From Treponema porcinum (lineage in GTDB: Bacteria > Spirochaetota > Spirochaetia > Treponematales > Treponemataceae), in contig NZ_FUWG01000009.1 of assembly GCF_900167145.1 (NCBI RefSeq), positions 1-64,000 of the forward strand: 64,000 nt of DNA, read 5' to 3'. A program made the translations under genes and the position numbers. The notes below the pieces were generated by a model that was not told the DNA's origin, did no database searches, and was given only the letters and a program-made list of their open reading frames with translations. Each line of letters starts with the position of its first letter. The first letter of the stretch is position 1. This document shows positions 14,709 through 23,214 of the stretch, piece after piece.

Positions 14709-15344
14709 TTATGCTCTCCCTTCTATTTTCTCAAATTTCCAGTCAGGAACCTTACACACCGGGCAAAGCTGTGGAGGTGTATCGCCTATGTAAACAAATC
14801 CACATGTTGTACATACCCAGATATTGGTATCTTTTAACATGGCTTCACCTTCGTTCAAATAGCGATTCACCAACGATGAAAGCATTCTTGTAACCTTTTC
14901 ACCCCATACACATACTCTTGCAGCACCCCTGTCTGCATTTGCATCTGCAGTAGCTCTTACAGCTGCATAATTATCTGCATCTGTCTGAAGTTCCTTGGCA
15001 AGTTTTTCAACTGATGCATCATTTACCGCCGGTACAACTGCGGTAAAATAATCTGCTAACTGCTTAAATAAACCTGCTTCTTCCTGTTTATACTGTTTCT
15101 CACAGCCTCTGGCAAGATTGGAACAAAGTGCTGCCAGTTGTCCTGCTGAAAGCTTCTCTAAATCTGCTTCCATTGGCTCTATGGCTGTTACCACTTTCTT
15201 TTCGTCACCATTTGCTTCCGGTTTAAAATCCGATTTTGCCGCACCACATAGTGGGCATTTCCAATCATCCGGCAATTCTGCAAATGGGACTTTCTCTTTG
15301 GCATCATCGTAGACATAGCCACAAATCTGACAAATGTACTTCAT
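14709..15344 (-). CDS. Double-rubredoxin protein with helical middle domain
   Basis: A 211-residue protein with one rubredoxin at each end (CQICGY...CPLCGA near residues 4-38 and CTTCGF...CPVCKV near 177-203). A mostly helical middle resembles a degenerate ferritin-like or rubrerythrin-associated domain. It probably passes electrons to the adjacent rubrerythrin fusion as part of a peroxide-reduction chain. The stop lies 2 bp before the next start, so the genes are tightly co-transcribed. Confidence 0.82.
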   Translation of the reverse strand: MKYICQICGYVYDDAKEKVPFAELPDDWKCPLCGAAKSDFKPEANGDEKKVVTAIEPMEADLEKLSAGQLAALCSNLARGCEKQYKQEEAGLFKQLADYFTAVVPAVNDASVEKLAKELQTDADNYAAVRATADANADRGAARVCVWGEKVTRMLSSLVNRYLNEGEAMLKDTNIWVCTTCGFVYIGDTPPQLCPVCKVPDWKFEKIEGRA

Positions 15345-15377
15345 AGAGAATACCTCCTTTTGTTTTATTATGAAAAG

Positions 15378-15788
15378 CTATTGTCTACCCTTCTCTATTT
15401 CTCCAGAATAGTCAATTATGCCTCCAAATTCAATAACATTTGTATACCCTAAGTCCACAAGCTTCTGTGAAGCCTGCTTACTTCTGTTTCCACTGCGGCA
15501 ATAGACATATATAGTCTGATTCTTATCTGGAAGCTGTGCAATCTCTTCTGTTCCAATGGATTCATTCGGAATATTGATTGCTTTGGGAATATGTCCTTCT
15601 TCAAACTCATCTGTTCTTCTGACATCCAAAAGAATATATCCCGAATCTTCCTTCATAAGGTCAAGTCCCTCTTCCATGGAAACCTGTTTATAACCTGTCT
15701 TTTGTTCCGTGTTCTGTACAGAATCAGTTTTTCTACATCCTGAGAGGATACAGATAAAAGTCATGCATAGAATCAGTATTTTTTTCAT
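15378..15788 (-). CDS. Rhodanese-domain lipoprotein
   Basis: A 136-residue exported protein. The lipobox ILSGC near residue 18 predicts a membrane-anchored lipoprotein. The rhodanese domain (about 35-135) carries LLDVRRTDEFEEGHIPKAINIP and the active-site loop YCRSGNRS with its catalytic Cys. It likely transfers sulfane sulfur outside the cytoplasm. It lies just after the CoA-disulfide reductase gene and continues the sulfur operon. Confidence 0.85.
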   Translation of the reverse strand: MKKILILCMTFICILSGCRKTDSVQNTEQKTGYKQVSMEEGLDLMKEDSGYILLDVRRTDEFEEGHIPKAINIPNESIGTEEIAQLPDKNQTIYVYCRSGNRSKQASQKLVDLGYTNVIEFGGIIDYSGEIEKGRQ

Positions 15789-15796
15789 AATGCCCC

Positions 15797-17488
15797 CTAC
15801 TCCTTATCCATTCCACAAGGAAGTGATAATTCTATCAAATTTGTTTCCCTCATGACATTCTCATAGAAACGATATCCGCCTGAGAAATTGTAACAATCAA
15901 ATCCTTCCCCAGATAAAATTCTACAGGATATATAGCTTCTTAATCCGCTTTGGCACATCACATACACTGGTTTTGACTTATCAAGCTTATCAATGTTTTC
16001 TCTTAAATCATCTACAGGAATATTGATAAATCCGTCCACATGACCTCTTGCATATTCACCTTGCGTTCTTGTATCAAGAAGTGTCACACTTCCATCTTTT
16101 GGCAGCTTGTCCAGTTCGTCATAGTGAAACTGTTTTACGATTCCGCTTTCAATATTCTCAATCATAAATCCGGCCATATTTACCGGGTCTTTTGCAGAGG
16201 AATAAGGCGGAGCATATGCCAAATCCAAATCCTTAAGTTCTGTTGCTTTCATACCGGCACTAATTGCTGTTGCAATTACATCCAATCGCTTATCGACTCC
16301 ATCGTAGCCCACAATCTGTGCTCCAAGGATTTTTAAAGTACTCTTTTCATACACAACCTTCATTGTCATGACTTTTGCACCGGGATAATAGCCTGCATGA
16401 GAAGCCGGAGATAAAACAACTCTTTCATAATCTATTCCGGCATCTTTCGCTGCTTTTTCGGTAAGCCCTGTGCTTGCAGCTGTCATATCAAACAGCTTGA
16501 TAACCGAAGAACCCATGCTCCCTTTATAATGACTGTCTAAGCCGCAAATATTATCTGCCACGATCCTGCCTTGCTTGTTTGCAGGACCTGCTAAAGAAAT
16601 AACCGCATTATTTCCCGTAACTGTATGCTTTACTTGTACTGCATCTCCTACCGCATAAATATCCGGTACGGATGTCTCCATTTTATCATTTACAACAATC
16701 GCTCCCTTAATGCCAAGTTCAAGTCCTGCCTTTTTTGCAAGTGTAGTTTCCGGGCTGACACCGATTGCCATTAGAACCATATCGGTACTTATTGGCTCAT
16801 CATCTTTTAAAAGAACCTGTAACTGTTCCTTCTCCTCAAATCCGATTACGTCACCGCCAAGTTTTAGACTTATCCCTTTACTGCGTAGCTTATTATGTAC
16901 AAGAGTTGCCATATCATAATCCAGTGTATTCATCAGCTGTTTCGGTCTTTGTACAACTGTTACTTTAACACCCAAGTCACATAGATTTTCCGCAACCTCA
17001 AGTCCGATAAATCCACCACCAACCATAACTGCAGTTTTGGGTTTCTTTTCTTCTACAAAGCTTCGTATTTTCAATGTATCTTCTACCGTTCGTAATGTAA
17101 AAATCTTATCATTATCTATTCCCGGAAGATTCGGCTTTATCGGTTTTGCTCCCGGTGATAAAATCAATTTATCATAAGATTCCTCATATACTTTTCCGGT
17201 ATCCAGATTGTAAACTGTAACTGTTTTCTTTACAGCATTGATGTCTGTTACTTCATGATGAACCTTCATATCTATGCGAAATCTGTTCCATATGCTTTCC
17301 GGTGTTTGAAGTGTCAGTTCCTCCTTATCCTCAATTACACCGCCAATATAATAAGGCAGTCCGCAATTTGCATATGAAATGTATCCGGAGCGTTCAAAAA
17401 CGGTAATCTGTGCATGTTCATCTAATCTTCTAAGTCTGGTTGCTGCTGTTGCACCACCTGCAACTCCACCCACAATTACAACCTTCAT
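15797..17488 (-). CDS. CoA-disulfide reductase/NADH oxidase with C-terminal rhodanese
   Basis: A 563-residue flavoprotein. It has an FAD-binding GGVAGGATAATRLRRL start, the redox-active Cys in SYANCGLPYYIGG near residue 43, an NAD-binding VGGGFIGLEVAENL near 155, and the second FAD motif DIYAVGDAV. The C-terminal 100 residues are a rhodanese with active Cys in YVMCQSGLRS. This CoADR-Rhd architecture reduces CoA disulfide and CoA or polysulfide persulfides with NADH. The gene overlaps the upstream rhodanese by four bases. Confidence 0.9.
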   Translation of the reverse strand: MKVVIVGGVAGGATAATRLRRLDEHAQITVFERSGYISYANCGLPYYIGGVIEDKEELTLQTPESIWNRFRIDMKVHHEVTDINAVKKTVTVYNLDTGKVYEESYDKLILSPGAKPIKPNLPGIDNDKIFTLRTVEDTLKIRSFVEEKKPKTAVMVGGGFIGLEVAENLCDLGVKVTVVQRPKQLMNTLDYDMATLVHNKLRSKGISLKLGGDVIGFEEKEQLQVLLKDDEPISTDMVLMAIGVSPETTLAKKAGLELGIKGAIVVNDKMETSVPDIYAVGDAVQVKHTVTGNNAVISLAGPANKQGRIVADNICGLDSHYKGSMGSSVIKLFDMTAASTGLTEKAAKDAGIDYERVVLSPASHAGYYPGAKVMTMKVVYEKSTLKILGAQIVGYDGVDKRLDVIATAISAGMKATELKDLDLAYAPPYSSAKDPVNMAGFMIENIESGIVKQFHYDELDKLPKDGSVTLLDTRTQGEYARGHVDGFINIPVDDLRENIDKLDKSKPVYVMCQSGLRSYISCRILSGEGFDCYNFSGGYRFYENVMRETNLIELSLPCGMDKE

Positions 17489-17808
17489 CCTTTCACAACC
17501 TTTCCTCTGTATGAACTAATACCTCCAATATTGGTAACATGTGAAAACCCCATCTGTTTCAATGCAGATGTAGCACTACTGCTTCTTGCACCACTTTGGC
17601 AATATACAAATAGAGGTGTATCTTTATCCGTTATTTTTGCAAGGACTTTCTCTATCTGTTGAAGAGGAATATTCTCACTATTCTCAATATGTCCGGATTC
17701 ATATTCTTCCTTTGTTCTAACATCTAATAATACAGCTTTTTCTGTTTTCAAAAATTCCTGAACTCCTGCATTGATATCAGCTTGTTTAAAAAATCCGAAA
17801 ATACTCAT
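17485..17808 (-). CDS. Single-domain rhodanese
   Basis: A 107-residue cytosolic rhodanese-like sulfurtransferase with LLDVRTKEEYESGHIENSENIP and the active-site YCQSGARS loop. It probably shuttles persulfide sulfur between thioredoxin and the CoADR-Rhd enzyme. It overlaps both neighbours by four bases (ATGA), showing translational coupling. Confidence 0.88.
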   Translation of the reverse strand: MSIFGFFKQADINAGVQEFLKTEKAVLLDVRTKEEYESGHIENSENIPLQQIEKVLAKITDKDTPLFVYCQSGARSSSATSALKQMGFSHVTNIGGISSYRGKVVKG

Positions 17809-18116
17809 TGTAACATCGCCTCCACTTCTGTCTTTGGTCTTGCACCGACAGCTTGTTTTACAACCTTTCCATCTTTAATGAGGACAATGGTTGGAATGCT
17901 CATCACTCCAAAGGCTTGTGATAATTCACCCTCCTCATCCACATTTACTTTACCGACTTTTGCTTTTCCTTCGTACTCATCTGCAAGCTGTTCAATAACT
18001 GGCCCCATCATCCGGCATGGTCCACACCAGGGTGCCCAAAAATCAATCAGTACCGGGATATTGGATTTCATCACTTCATTTTCAAAATTTTCTATTGTTA
18101 TTTTTAATTCAGCCAT
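17805..18116 (-). CDS. trxA: Thioredoxin
   Basis: A 103-residue thioredoxin with the standard WCGPC active site near residue 30 and the cis-Pro in SIPTIVLIKDG near 73. It reduces protein disulfides and can release sulfide from persulfides on rhodanese. AGGAGG precedes the ATG. It is the first gene of the trx-rhd-CoADR-rhd operon, directly downstream of a Crp-like site and of the Crp/Fnr gene. Confidence 0.93.
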   Translation of the reverse strand: MAELKITIENFENEVMKSNIPVLIDFWAPWCGPCRMMGPVIEQLADEYEGKAKVGKVNVDEEGELSQAFGVMSIPTIVLIKDGKVVKQAVGARPKTEVEAMLQ

Positions 18117-18161
18117 TTGTTAGCCCTCCTATTTTTTATTTCAGTAATCATTCCTGATTTC

Positions 18162-18210
18162 TAACTTCATTATATACATTAGGAGTTTTCCCTTCTGTGA
18201 CTGAGTCTCA
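18162..18210 (-). promoter_or_regulatory. Class-II-type Crp/Fnr-activated promoter for trx operon
   Basis: TGTGACTGAGTCTCA (18196-18210) is a near-perfect 15-bp palindrome of the Crp/Fnr kind, with one mismatched pair. On the minus strand it is followed after 21 bp by a good -10 box TATAAT (18174-18169) and no recognisable -35. The centre of the palindrome falls about 41 bp before the predicted start point, the position of class II activator sites. The regulator encoded immediately upstream is the obvious ligand. Confidence 0.6.
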
Positions 18211-18879
18211 TTATTCAATAATATTTTTCAAACCTTCAAAATCTTTTATAAGAATCGTACCTCTGTTAAGCTCTATTAACTCATCTGATGCAAATTGTTT
18301 CAACATTCTAGCCACTACCTCTCTTGCGGAATTGACTTCTTTTGCAATAGCTTCCTGTGTCATTTGAATCGTATTTTCGCCGGTTTTTTCATAAACAGAC
18401 AGTAAAAATCTTGCCATTCTCACATCAAATCTTGCAAACAATATTTCCTGCATCACCCAAACCACGTCAGAGAATCTCTTCGTCGCAAGTTCATAGGCAA
18501 AACATCTCACATAGATATTACTATCCATCAGTTTTTGAACCATTCCGGAATGAATCGCCAAAATCTCTGTCTCTTCTTCTGCATATAGCTGTACATCCAG
18601 TGATATTCCTGTAATCACGCAGGACGCTGACATAATGCAGCATTCTCCACTTCCGATATGAAACAAAGTAATCTCTCGTCCTTCTTCATTTGTGATATAA
18701 ACTCTGATAGAGCCTTTTTGTACATAAATCATTCCAAGGCATGCATCTGTCATTCCATAAATATAGGAATCTTTTTTGTAAGTGCGTAAAATAGCACCCC
18801 CTAACAGCTGTGCTTTTTCCTCATCCACAAGATTATTCCAAAAAGGTATTTGCTTTACTACTTCATTAATATCCATCAT
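18211..18879 (-). CDS. Crp/Fnr family transcriptional regulator
   Basis: A 222-residue regulator with an N-terminal cyclic-nucleotide-binding-type barrel (about 15-130) and a C-terminal winged helix (about 145-215) with the recognition segment TQEAIAKEVNSAREVVARML. The barrel carries the Cys-rich loop GECCIMSASCV near residue 80, typical of a clostridial subgroup and possibly a thiol, persulfide or redox sensor. There is no N-terminal Fe-S Cys cluster as in Fnr. It precedes the thioredoxin/rhodanese operon and probably activates it. Confidence 0.87.
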   Translation of the reverse strand: MMDINEVVKQIPFWNNLVDEEKAQLLGGAILRTYKKDSYIYGMTDACLGMIYVQKGSIRVYITNEEGREITLFHIGSGECCIMSASCVITGISLDVQLYAEEETEILAIHSGMVQKLMDSNIYVRCFAYELATKRFSDVVWVMQEILFARFDVRMARFLLSVYEKTGENTIQMTQEAIAKEVNSAREVVARMLKQFASDELIELNRGTILIKDFEGLKNIIE

Positions 18880-18904
18880 TCATCCCGCCCAGCATTAACA
18901 TAGA

Positions 18905-19678
18905 TTAATGACAGTTATTTCCACAACCATGACTGCCACAGGTATGTCCACCTTCTCCATGCTCATGGTCATGATGATCACAACGTACCTCCGGATTATA
19001 TCCAAGTGTTCCATTAATCAAAGCATTAACTGCTTCATCTGCATTGCCGGACACTCCACCATAAAGCTTGATACCAGCTTCTGCAAGAGCCATCTGTGCT
19101 CCGCCTCCGATCCCACCACAAATCAGAACTTCAATGCCTGCCTCAGAAAGCAAACCAGCTAATGCTCCGTGACCGCTTCCATTGGAATCCATTACTTCTG
19201 CTTTAACAATCTCACCATTTTCCACTTCATATACCTTAAACTGCTTAGTATGTCCAAAGTGCTGAAAAATTTTTCCATTTTCATAAGTTACTGCTATCTT
19301 CATATCTTTCTGTCCTTTCGCTAATATATTTTTTTCTGAATTTTCTGCATATCTCCGGCATGGTCTTTCACAACAAGCTTTATGTTTTCCGCTACAGATT
19401 CTATAATTTCCGCCGGATATCACTAATTGTTTCCCATTCACAATACAGTCCGAAATTTTATATCTTGCTCTCTCATATATTTCTGTGACTGTCGTGCGTG
19501 AAATATCCATAACTGCAGCGCATTGTTCATGATTTTGTTTTTCAAAGTCTACAAGCCTTATCACTTCATATTCATCTACAGAAAGAACCACACTTTCAGG
19601 ATTTGTAACTCCTTCCGGCTCAAAACATGAATATTCCGGTTCACTACATATTCTTCTGCATCTTTTAGGTCTTGGCAT
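18905..19678 (-). CDS. DUF134 HTH protein fused to NifX/NifB-type Fe-Mo-co binding domain
   Basis: A 257-residue fusion. Residues 1-100 are a DUF134 helix-turn-helix domain (MPRPKRCRRI start, VDEYEVIRLVDFEKQNHEQCAAVMDISRTTVTEIY). Residues about 125-230 form a dinitrogenase Fe-Mo-cofactor-type domain (MKIAVTYENGKIFQHFGHTKQFKVYEVENG). The tail is a Cys/His-rich metal-binding segment (CDHHDHEHGEGGHTC). It probably senses or handles metal or Fe-S centres. GAGGTGAT precedes the ATG. It is the most upstream gene of this minus-strand cluster. Confidence 0.82.
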   Translation of the reverse strand: MPRPKRCRRICSEPEYSCFEPEGVTNPESVVLSVDEYEVIRLVDFEKQNHEQCAAVMDISRTTVTEIYERARYKISDCIVNGKQLVISGGNYRICSGKHKACCERPCRRYAENSEKNILAKGQKDMKIAVTYENGKIFQHFGHTKQFKVYEVENGEIVKAEVMDSNGSGHGALAGLLSEAGIEVLICGGIGGGAQMALAEAGIKLYGGVSGNADEAVNALINGTLGYNPEVRCDHHDHEHGEGGHTCGSHGCGNNCH

Positions 19679-20117
19679 TATATCACCTCTGTTTCCGACA
19701 TATGTTGATTATAGCATAATATTTTATGTTTTTCTACATAAATATCCGGAACGATAATAATGTCATCTTATAGAATCGTCTACGCAGTCTTTCATTAATG
19801 CTTTAAATGTTTCTTATTGACATTATGAATTTATTGTACTAACCTAAACTCGTAGAATATATTTCAATAAAGGTAATGCTTCGAAAACTTTTGATTCTGA
19901 TTATAATAGAGCAGTTTTTAGCATCTCTCATTGGAACCTACCAGTGCAAATCTCTTCTTTGAGACGGTTCCCTTTATCACAATTACAAATCCAATCTGCT
20001 GGGTACCATTCTTCATTATTCACAATTCTGTATAAATAAAGAACAACTCTTGTGGGATTGGGGATATGTCTCATTCATTATTGGAATAAGAAAATAATTG
20101 CAAAGGAGATATTTACT
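19679..20117. other. Intergenic region, divergent promoters, possible gene remnant
   Basis: The region separates the minus-strand DUF134 gene from the plus-strand aldo/keto reductase. GGAACC and GGTTCC form an inverted repeat near 19934-19971. On the minus strand about 35 codons (including NNEEWYPADWICNCDKGNRL) are open near 19930-20040 without a clear start or homologue; this may be a remnant. No RNA gene was recognised. Confidence 0.35.
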
Positions 20118-21038
20118 ATGAAAGAAATAATATTAGGAAATCACATACGAAAGGTTCCTTCAGTTGCAGTTGGATGCATGCGCCTTTCTGAAAAATCAAA
20201 GGATGAGATGAATCGTTTTATTCATGCAGCTCTGGAACAAGGGGCATATCTCTTTGATCACGCAGATATCTACGGTGATGGTATGAGCGAGAGCATATTC
20301 GGCGAAGCGTTCGCAGATGATTCATCCATAAAGCGTGAAGATATTTATCTTCAGTCAAAATGTGGCATCCGCCAAGGCTTCTATGATCTCTCCAAGGAGC
20401 ACATTCTGAAATCTGTCGATGGAATTTTAGAAAGGCTCCATACAGATTATCTTGATCTTTTGCTTATTCACCGTCCAGATGCACTCGTAGAACCGGAAGA
20501 TGTTGCTGCTGCATTTGATGTTCTTTATGAAAGCGGAAAGGTTCGCCATTTTGGAGTTTCAAACCATAAGCCAATGCAGATTGAACTGCTGCAGAAATAT
20601 GTCCGCCAACCACTCGTTGTCAATCAGGTTCAGTTCAGCATCCCTGTTTCCAATCTTGTTGCAAATGGCATGGAAGTCAATATGGAAACCCCAGGTTCAA
20701 TTGATCACGATGGAAGTCTGCTCGACTACTGCCGCCTCCACAATATCACTCTCCAGGCATGGTCTCCGTTTCAGATGCCGGCATGGAAAGGCTGCTTTCT
20801 CGGAAGCGACGAATACCCTGAACTGAATAAAAAACTTCATGTGATTGCCCAAAAATATAATGTCAGCGATACTACTATTGCGGCTGCGTGGATTTTACGT
20901 CATCCGGCAAATATGCAGATTGTTACCGGCACTGCAAGTGAAAGCCACCTGAAAGAAATTATCGCGGCGTGCGATATTACTCTGACTCGTGAGGAATGGT
21001 ATGAGCTATACCTGGCGGCAGGTCATCTGCTTCCGTAG
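20118..21038 (+). CDS. Aldo/keto reductase
   Basis: A 306-residue NADPH-dependent oxidoreductase of the YdhF-like AKR branch. The TIM-barrel landmarks are visible: DHADIYGDG with the catalytic Asp/Tyr near residue 46-50, QSKCGI with the Lys near 80, DLLLIHRPD with the His near 118, and NQVQFSI. Its carbonyl substrate is unknown. The ATG at 20118 is chosen for the AAAGGAG nine bases upstream. Transcribed away from the redox operon and followed by a strong hairpin. Confidence 0.9.
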   Translation: MKEIILGNHIRKVPSVAVGCMRLSEKSKDEMNRFIHAALEQGAYLFDHADIYGDGMSESIFGEAFADDSSIKREDIYLQSKCGIRQGFYDLSKEHILKSVDGILERLHTDYLDLLLIHRPDALVEPEDVAAAFDVLYESGKVRHFGVSNHKPMQIELLQKYVRQPLVVNQVQFSIPVSNLVANGMEVNMETPGSIDHDGSLLDYCRLHNITLQAWSPFQMPAWKGCFLGSDEYPELNKKLHVIAQKYNVSDTTIAAAWILRHPANMQIVTGTASESHLKEIIAACDITLTREEWYELYLAAGHLLP

Positions 21039-21046
21039 GGATTATC

Positions 21047-21080
21047 GATTACCAGCATTATTTTCAAAATACTGGTAATC
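21047..21080 (+). terminator. Terminator hairpin after the aldo/keto reductase
   Basis: GATTACCAG (21047-21055) pairs with CTGGTAATC (21072-21080), and inside TATTTT pairs with AAAATA over a one-base loop. It lies 9 bp past the stop codon. No T-run follows, so efficiency is uncertain. Confidence 0.55.
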
Positions 21081-21151
21081 CTTAGAATTAGCAAGTTGTA
21101 CGAAAGAATCTTCTCATTTACGAATTCTGGTCTCATAAACAACAGGAGCTT

Positions 21152-21775
21152 GTGAACAATCTGGAACATCTTGCCGCTACAAGTGTTACACCAACACCAG
21201 AACCACCAGATAGAAATCCATTACTTGAAGCATTGGGACGCGGAGAAGCCGTAAATATCTTTGACCTGGGAACCCTTTACATAACCACAAACGGAAAGGT
21301 TAAAGGAGATACTCCGCAGACTGCAACAATACCGGGCTTTCAGGTTAAATTCACCTGTTCAAAAATTACAAATGATGCTGTTTCGGCACTCGGAATAAAA
21401 AAGATTGTAATATCTGATTCCAGCCCGATAATCGGCACAAAGACAGATTTATTTACAGGAGAAGAAGGAACTGCATTCAGTGCCGGAAAAGCAATACGGA
21501 TAGAAGGCAGGCACTTAAAAATCTCAGGCGATGACGGCGGAATCTTCTTTGCCCATGCAACGGAAAAAGGAGAGTCTGATTCTGATGAAGCAAAGTGGAT
21601 AAAGGTTTCAAGAATAATCCGCAATGTTTCAAAAATTCTGGAATTCTTTTTGCCGTCAGAGCTGGAAACAGGAGTTCCCTACTGTATTGTCCTTAAAACG
21701 AACAGTACTTTTGGGAAAGCCACAAGAAAAACTTATTCTCTTGCCTGCAGTAATCCTGTTACTATTGCCGGATAA
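21152..21775 (+). CDS. DUF4469-type protein, possibly 5'-truncated
   Basis: A 207-residue protein. The C-terminal half (FPGFQVKF-like strand onward, including IRIEGRHLKISGDDGGIFF and the SRIIRNVSKILEFFLPSELETGVPYCIVLKT stretch) matches the beta-sandwich DUF4469 domain that follows HU-like DNA-binding domains in Bacteroidetes and spirochaetes. The N-terminal part (LGRGEAVNIFDLGTLYI) looks like the last third of the HU-like domain. The only start is a GTG at 21152 after AGGAG. The frame stays open upstream for 20 codons, then meets a stop, suggesting loss of the N-terminus. Confidence 0.6.
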   Translation: MNNLEHLAATSVTPTPEPPDRNPLLEALGRGEAVNIFDLGTLYITTNGKVKGDTPQTATIPGFQVKFTCSKITNDAVSALGIKKIVISDSSPIIGTKTDLFTGEEGTAFSAGKAIRIEGRHLKISGDDGGIFFAHATEKGESDSDEAKWIKVSRIIRNVSKILEFFLPSELETGVPYCIVLKTNSTFGKATRKTYSLACSNPVTIAG

Positions 21776-21795
21776 GGGAAGATATTTTTAAACCG

Positions 21796-21837
21796 AAAAC
21801 AGGCAGCCTTGATTTAAATATCAGGGCTGCCTGTTTT
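21796..21837 (+). terminator. Strong factor-independent terminator
   Basis: AAAACAGGCAGCC (21796-21808) pairs perfectly with GGCTGCCTGTTTT (21825-21837), a 13-bp GC-rich stem ending in a T-run, 20 bp after the preceding stop. Confidence 0.85.
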
Positions 21838-21886
21838 GCAAGGAAAAACTTCCGGTCTTTTTTTATAAAAAACGAAAAAAAAAGAT

Positions 21887-21915
21887 TTGAAAAGTTTAAA
21901 AAACACTTATATACT
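21887..21915 (+). promoter_or_regulatory. Sigma-70-type promoter for queD-like/rubrerythrin unit
   Basis: TTGAAA and TATACT are separated by exactly 17 bp, about 70 bp upstream of the ATG at 21984. Confidence 0.7.
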
Positions 21916-21983
21916 TTTATCAGCAGTTTTTATTTGGTTAAAATCTGCGATTTATTCCATACATATTGAATGAGGTGAAAATT

Positions 21984-22547
21984 ATGAGAAGCATTACGAC
22001 TTTAGATTTACAGTATGCACACCGTTTTTATGGTTTTAAGGGAGAGGCTCAGTATCTGCACGGACACACAGGAAAGCTTACTATCGAAGTTGAAGATTCG
22101 GTAGAAGCCGGTGTAAATATGGTTTTTCCGTGCAATGAAATTCAGAAAACAGCATGGGAAGTTCTCAAGAATTTTGACCACGCTTTGATTTTGCGCGAAG
22201 ACGACCCGCTTTTGCCTGCAATTTTAAAGGTTTACGAGGAACAGGGAATCAAAGACGGCGCGCCTACAAACAAGATGAAAGGTCCTGCATTCAAAACGGA
22301 ACTTGCAACCGCTTACCCGGACTGCCGGCTTGTAGTTACAAAAGAAACGATGACCGTAGAGGGAATGATTAAAATCGTCTATGATCTCTTAAAAGACAAG
22401 CTGAACATTGCAAAGCTCACTTTCACAAGCGGAGTAAACGCCGCCTCGCAGGAATACGACGTAACAGGAACAAAAGACAGATGCCCTCTATGCGGCATCG
22501 CCCTGAACGAAAACGGCGTATGCCCTAAGTGCGGCTATAAAAAATAG
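21984..22547 (+). CDS. 6-pyruvoyl-tetrahydropterin-synthase/QueD-like protein with zinc ribbon
   Basis: A 187-residue T-fold protein. The zinc ligands are present (His in YAHRF and the two His of LHGHT) and the FDHALIL motif supplies Asp/His. The catalytic Cys normally four residues before HGH (C-x3-HGH) is Ala here, so the classical queuosine or pterin reaction may be altered. Unusually the C-terminus adds a rubredoxin-like zinc ribbon (CPLCG...CPKCG). The ATG at 21984 has GAGGTG seven bases upstream. It is followed 34 bp later by rubrerythrin, so the pair is probably co-transcribed. Confidence 0.8.
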   Translation: MRSITTLDLQYAHRFYGFKGEAQYLHGHTGKLTIEVEDSVEAGVNMVFPCNEIQKTAWEVLKNFDHALILREDDPLLPAILKVYEEQGIKDGAPTNKMKGPAFKTELATAYPDCRLVVTKETMTVEGMIKIVYDLLKDKLNIAKLTFTSGVNAASQEYDVTGTKDRCPLCGIALNENGVCPKCGYKK

Positions 22548-22581
22548 TTTTTTTTCTTTGACTTTTTATAGGAGTATACAA

Positions 22582-23142
22582 ATGGGTAAATACACAGGAA
22601 CTGAATCAGAAAAAAACATTCTGGCAGCATTTGCAGGTGAATCACAGGCCAGAAATAAGTACACATACTTTGCACAGGTTGCAAAGGCAGAAGGCAACGA
22701 CAAAATTGCCGATGTTTTTACAAAGACTGCCGTAAACGAAGAAAACCATGCAAAAATGTGGCTTAAGGAACTTGAAGGAATCGGAGATTCAAAGGCAAAC
22801 CTTACGGCTGCGGCTGAGGGCGAAAATTACGAATGGACTGATATGTATGTAAAATTTGCGGAAACTGCTGACAAAGAAGGCTTCCCTGAACTTGCAAAAA
22901 AATTCCGCGCAGTCGCTGCCATTGAAAAACGCCACGAAGAACGCTACCGCTCACTTTTAAAAGAAGAAGATGCCGCATCTGCACAGCTTAAAGACAGTTC
23001 TGTAAAAGTATGGGAATGTCTCAAATGCGGTCACATCGTAGTAGGTCCTTCTGCTCCTGACTACTGCCCGACTTGTAACGAATACAACGCATACATTCAG
23101 GTTACGGAAGATAACTACGACTTAGTCCGCACCTGGGGCTAG
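22582..23142 (+). CDS. rbr: Rubrerythrin
   Basis: A 186-residue peroxide-scavenging protein. The diiron four-helix domain shows [20 protein letters not shown] and EKRHEERY; a C-terminal rubredoxin domain has CLKCGH and CPTC. It is the stand-alone form of the enzyme found within the fusion at 13522. The ATG at 22582 follows TAGGAG. Probably the resident copy, paired with the flavodiiron gene across the convergent terminator. Confidence 0.93.
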   Translation: MGKYTGTESEKNILAAFAGESQARNKYTYFAQVAKAEGNDKIADVFTKTAVNEENHAKMWLKELEGIGDSKANLTAAAEGENYEWTDMYVKFAETADKEGFPELAKKFRAVAAIEKRHEERYRSLLKEEDAASAQLKDSSVKVWECLKCGHIVVGPSAPDYCPTCNEYNAYIQVTEDNYDLVRTWG

Positions 23143-23144
23143 AT

Positions 23145-23213
23145 GCTAAGGAAACACAGAATAAATCCTACCTAAGGATTCTTCAGTGTTAACCTTGAAT
23201 GTAGCTTCTTTTT
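23145..23213 (+). terminator. Imperfect hairpin terminator after rubrerythrin
   Basis: GCTA-AGG-ACAC-ATCCT on the left pairs in order with AGGAT-GTGT-CCT-TAGC on the right, with small internal loops, followed by TTCTTTTT that abuts the convergent flavodiiron stop. Confidence 0.6.
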
Positions 23214-23214
23214 A

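Noticed and set aside
21916..21983. preQ1 riboswitch in front of the QueD-like gene
   Set aside because: The leader is about 60 nt and AT-rich, but no pseudoknot-forming motif was recognised.
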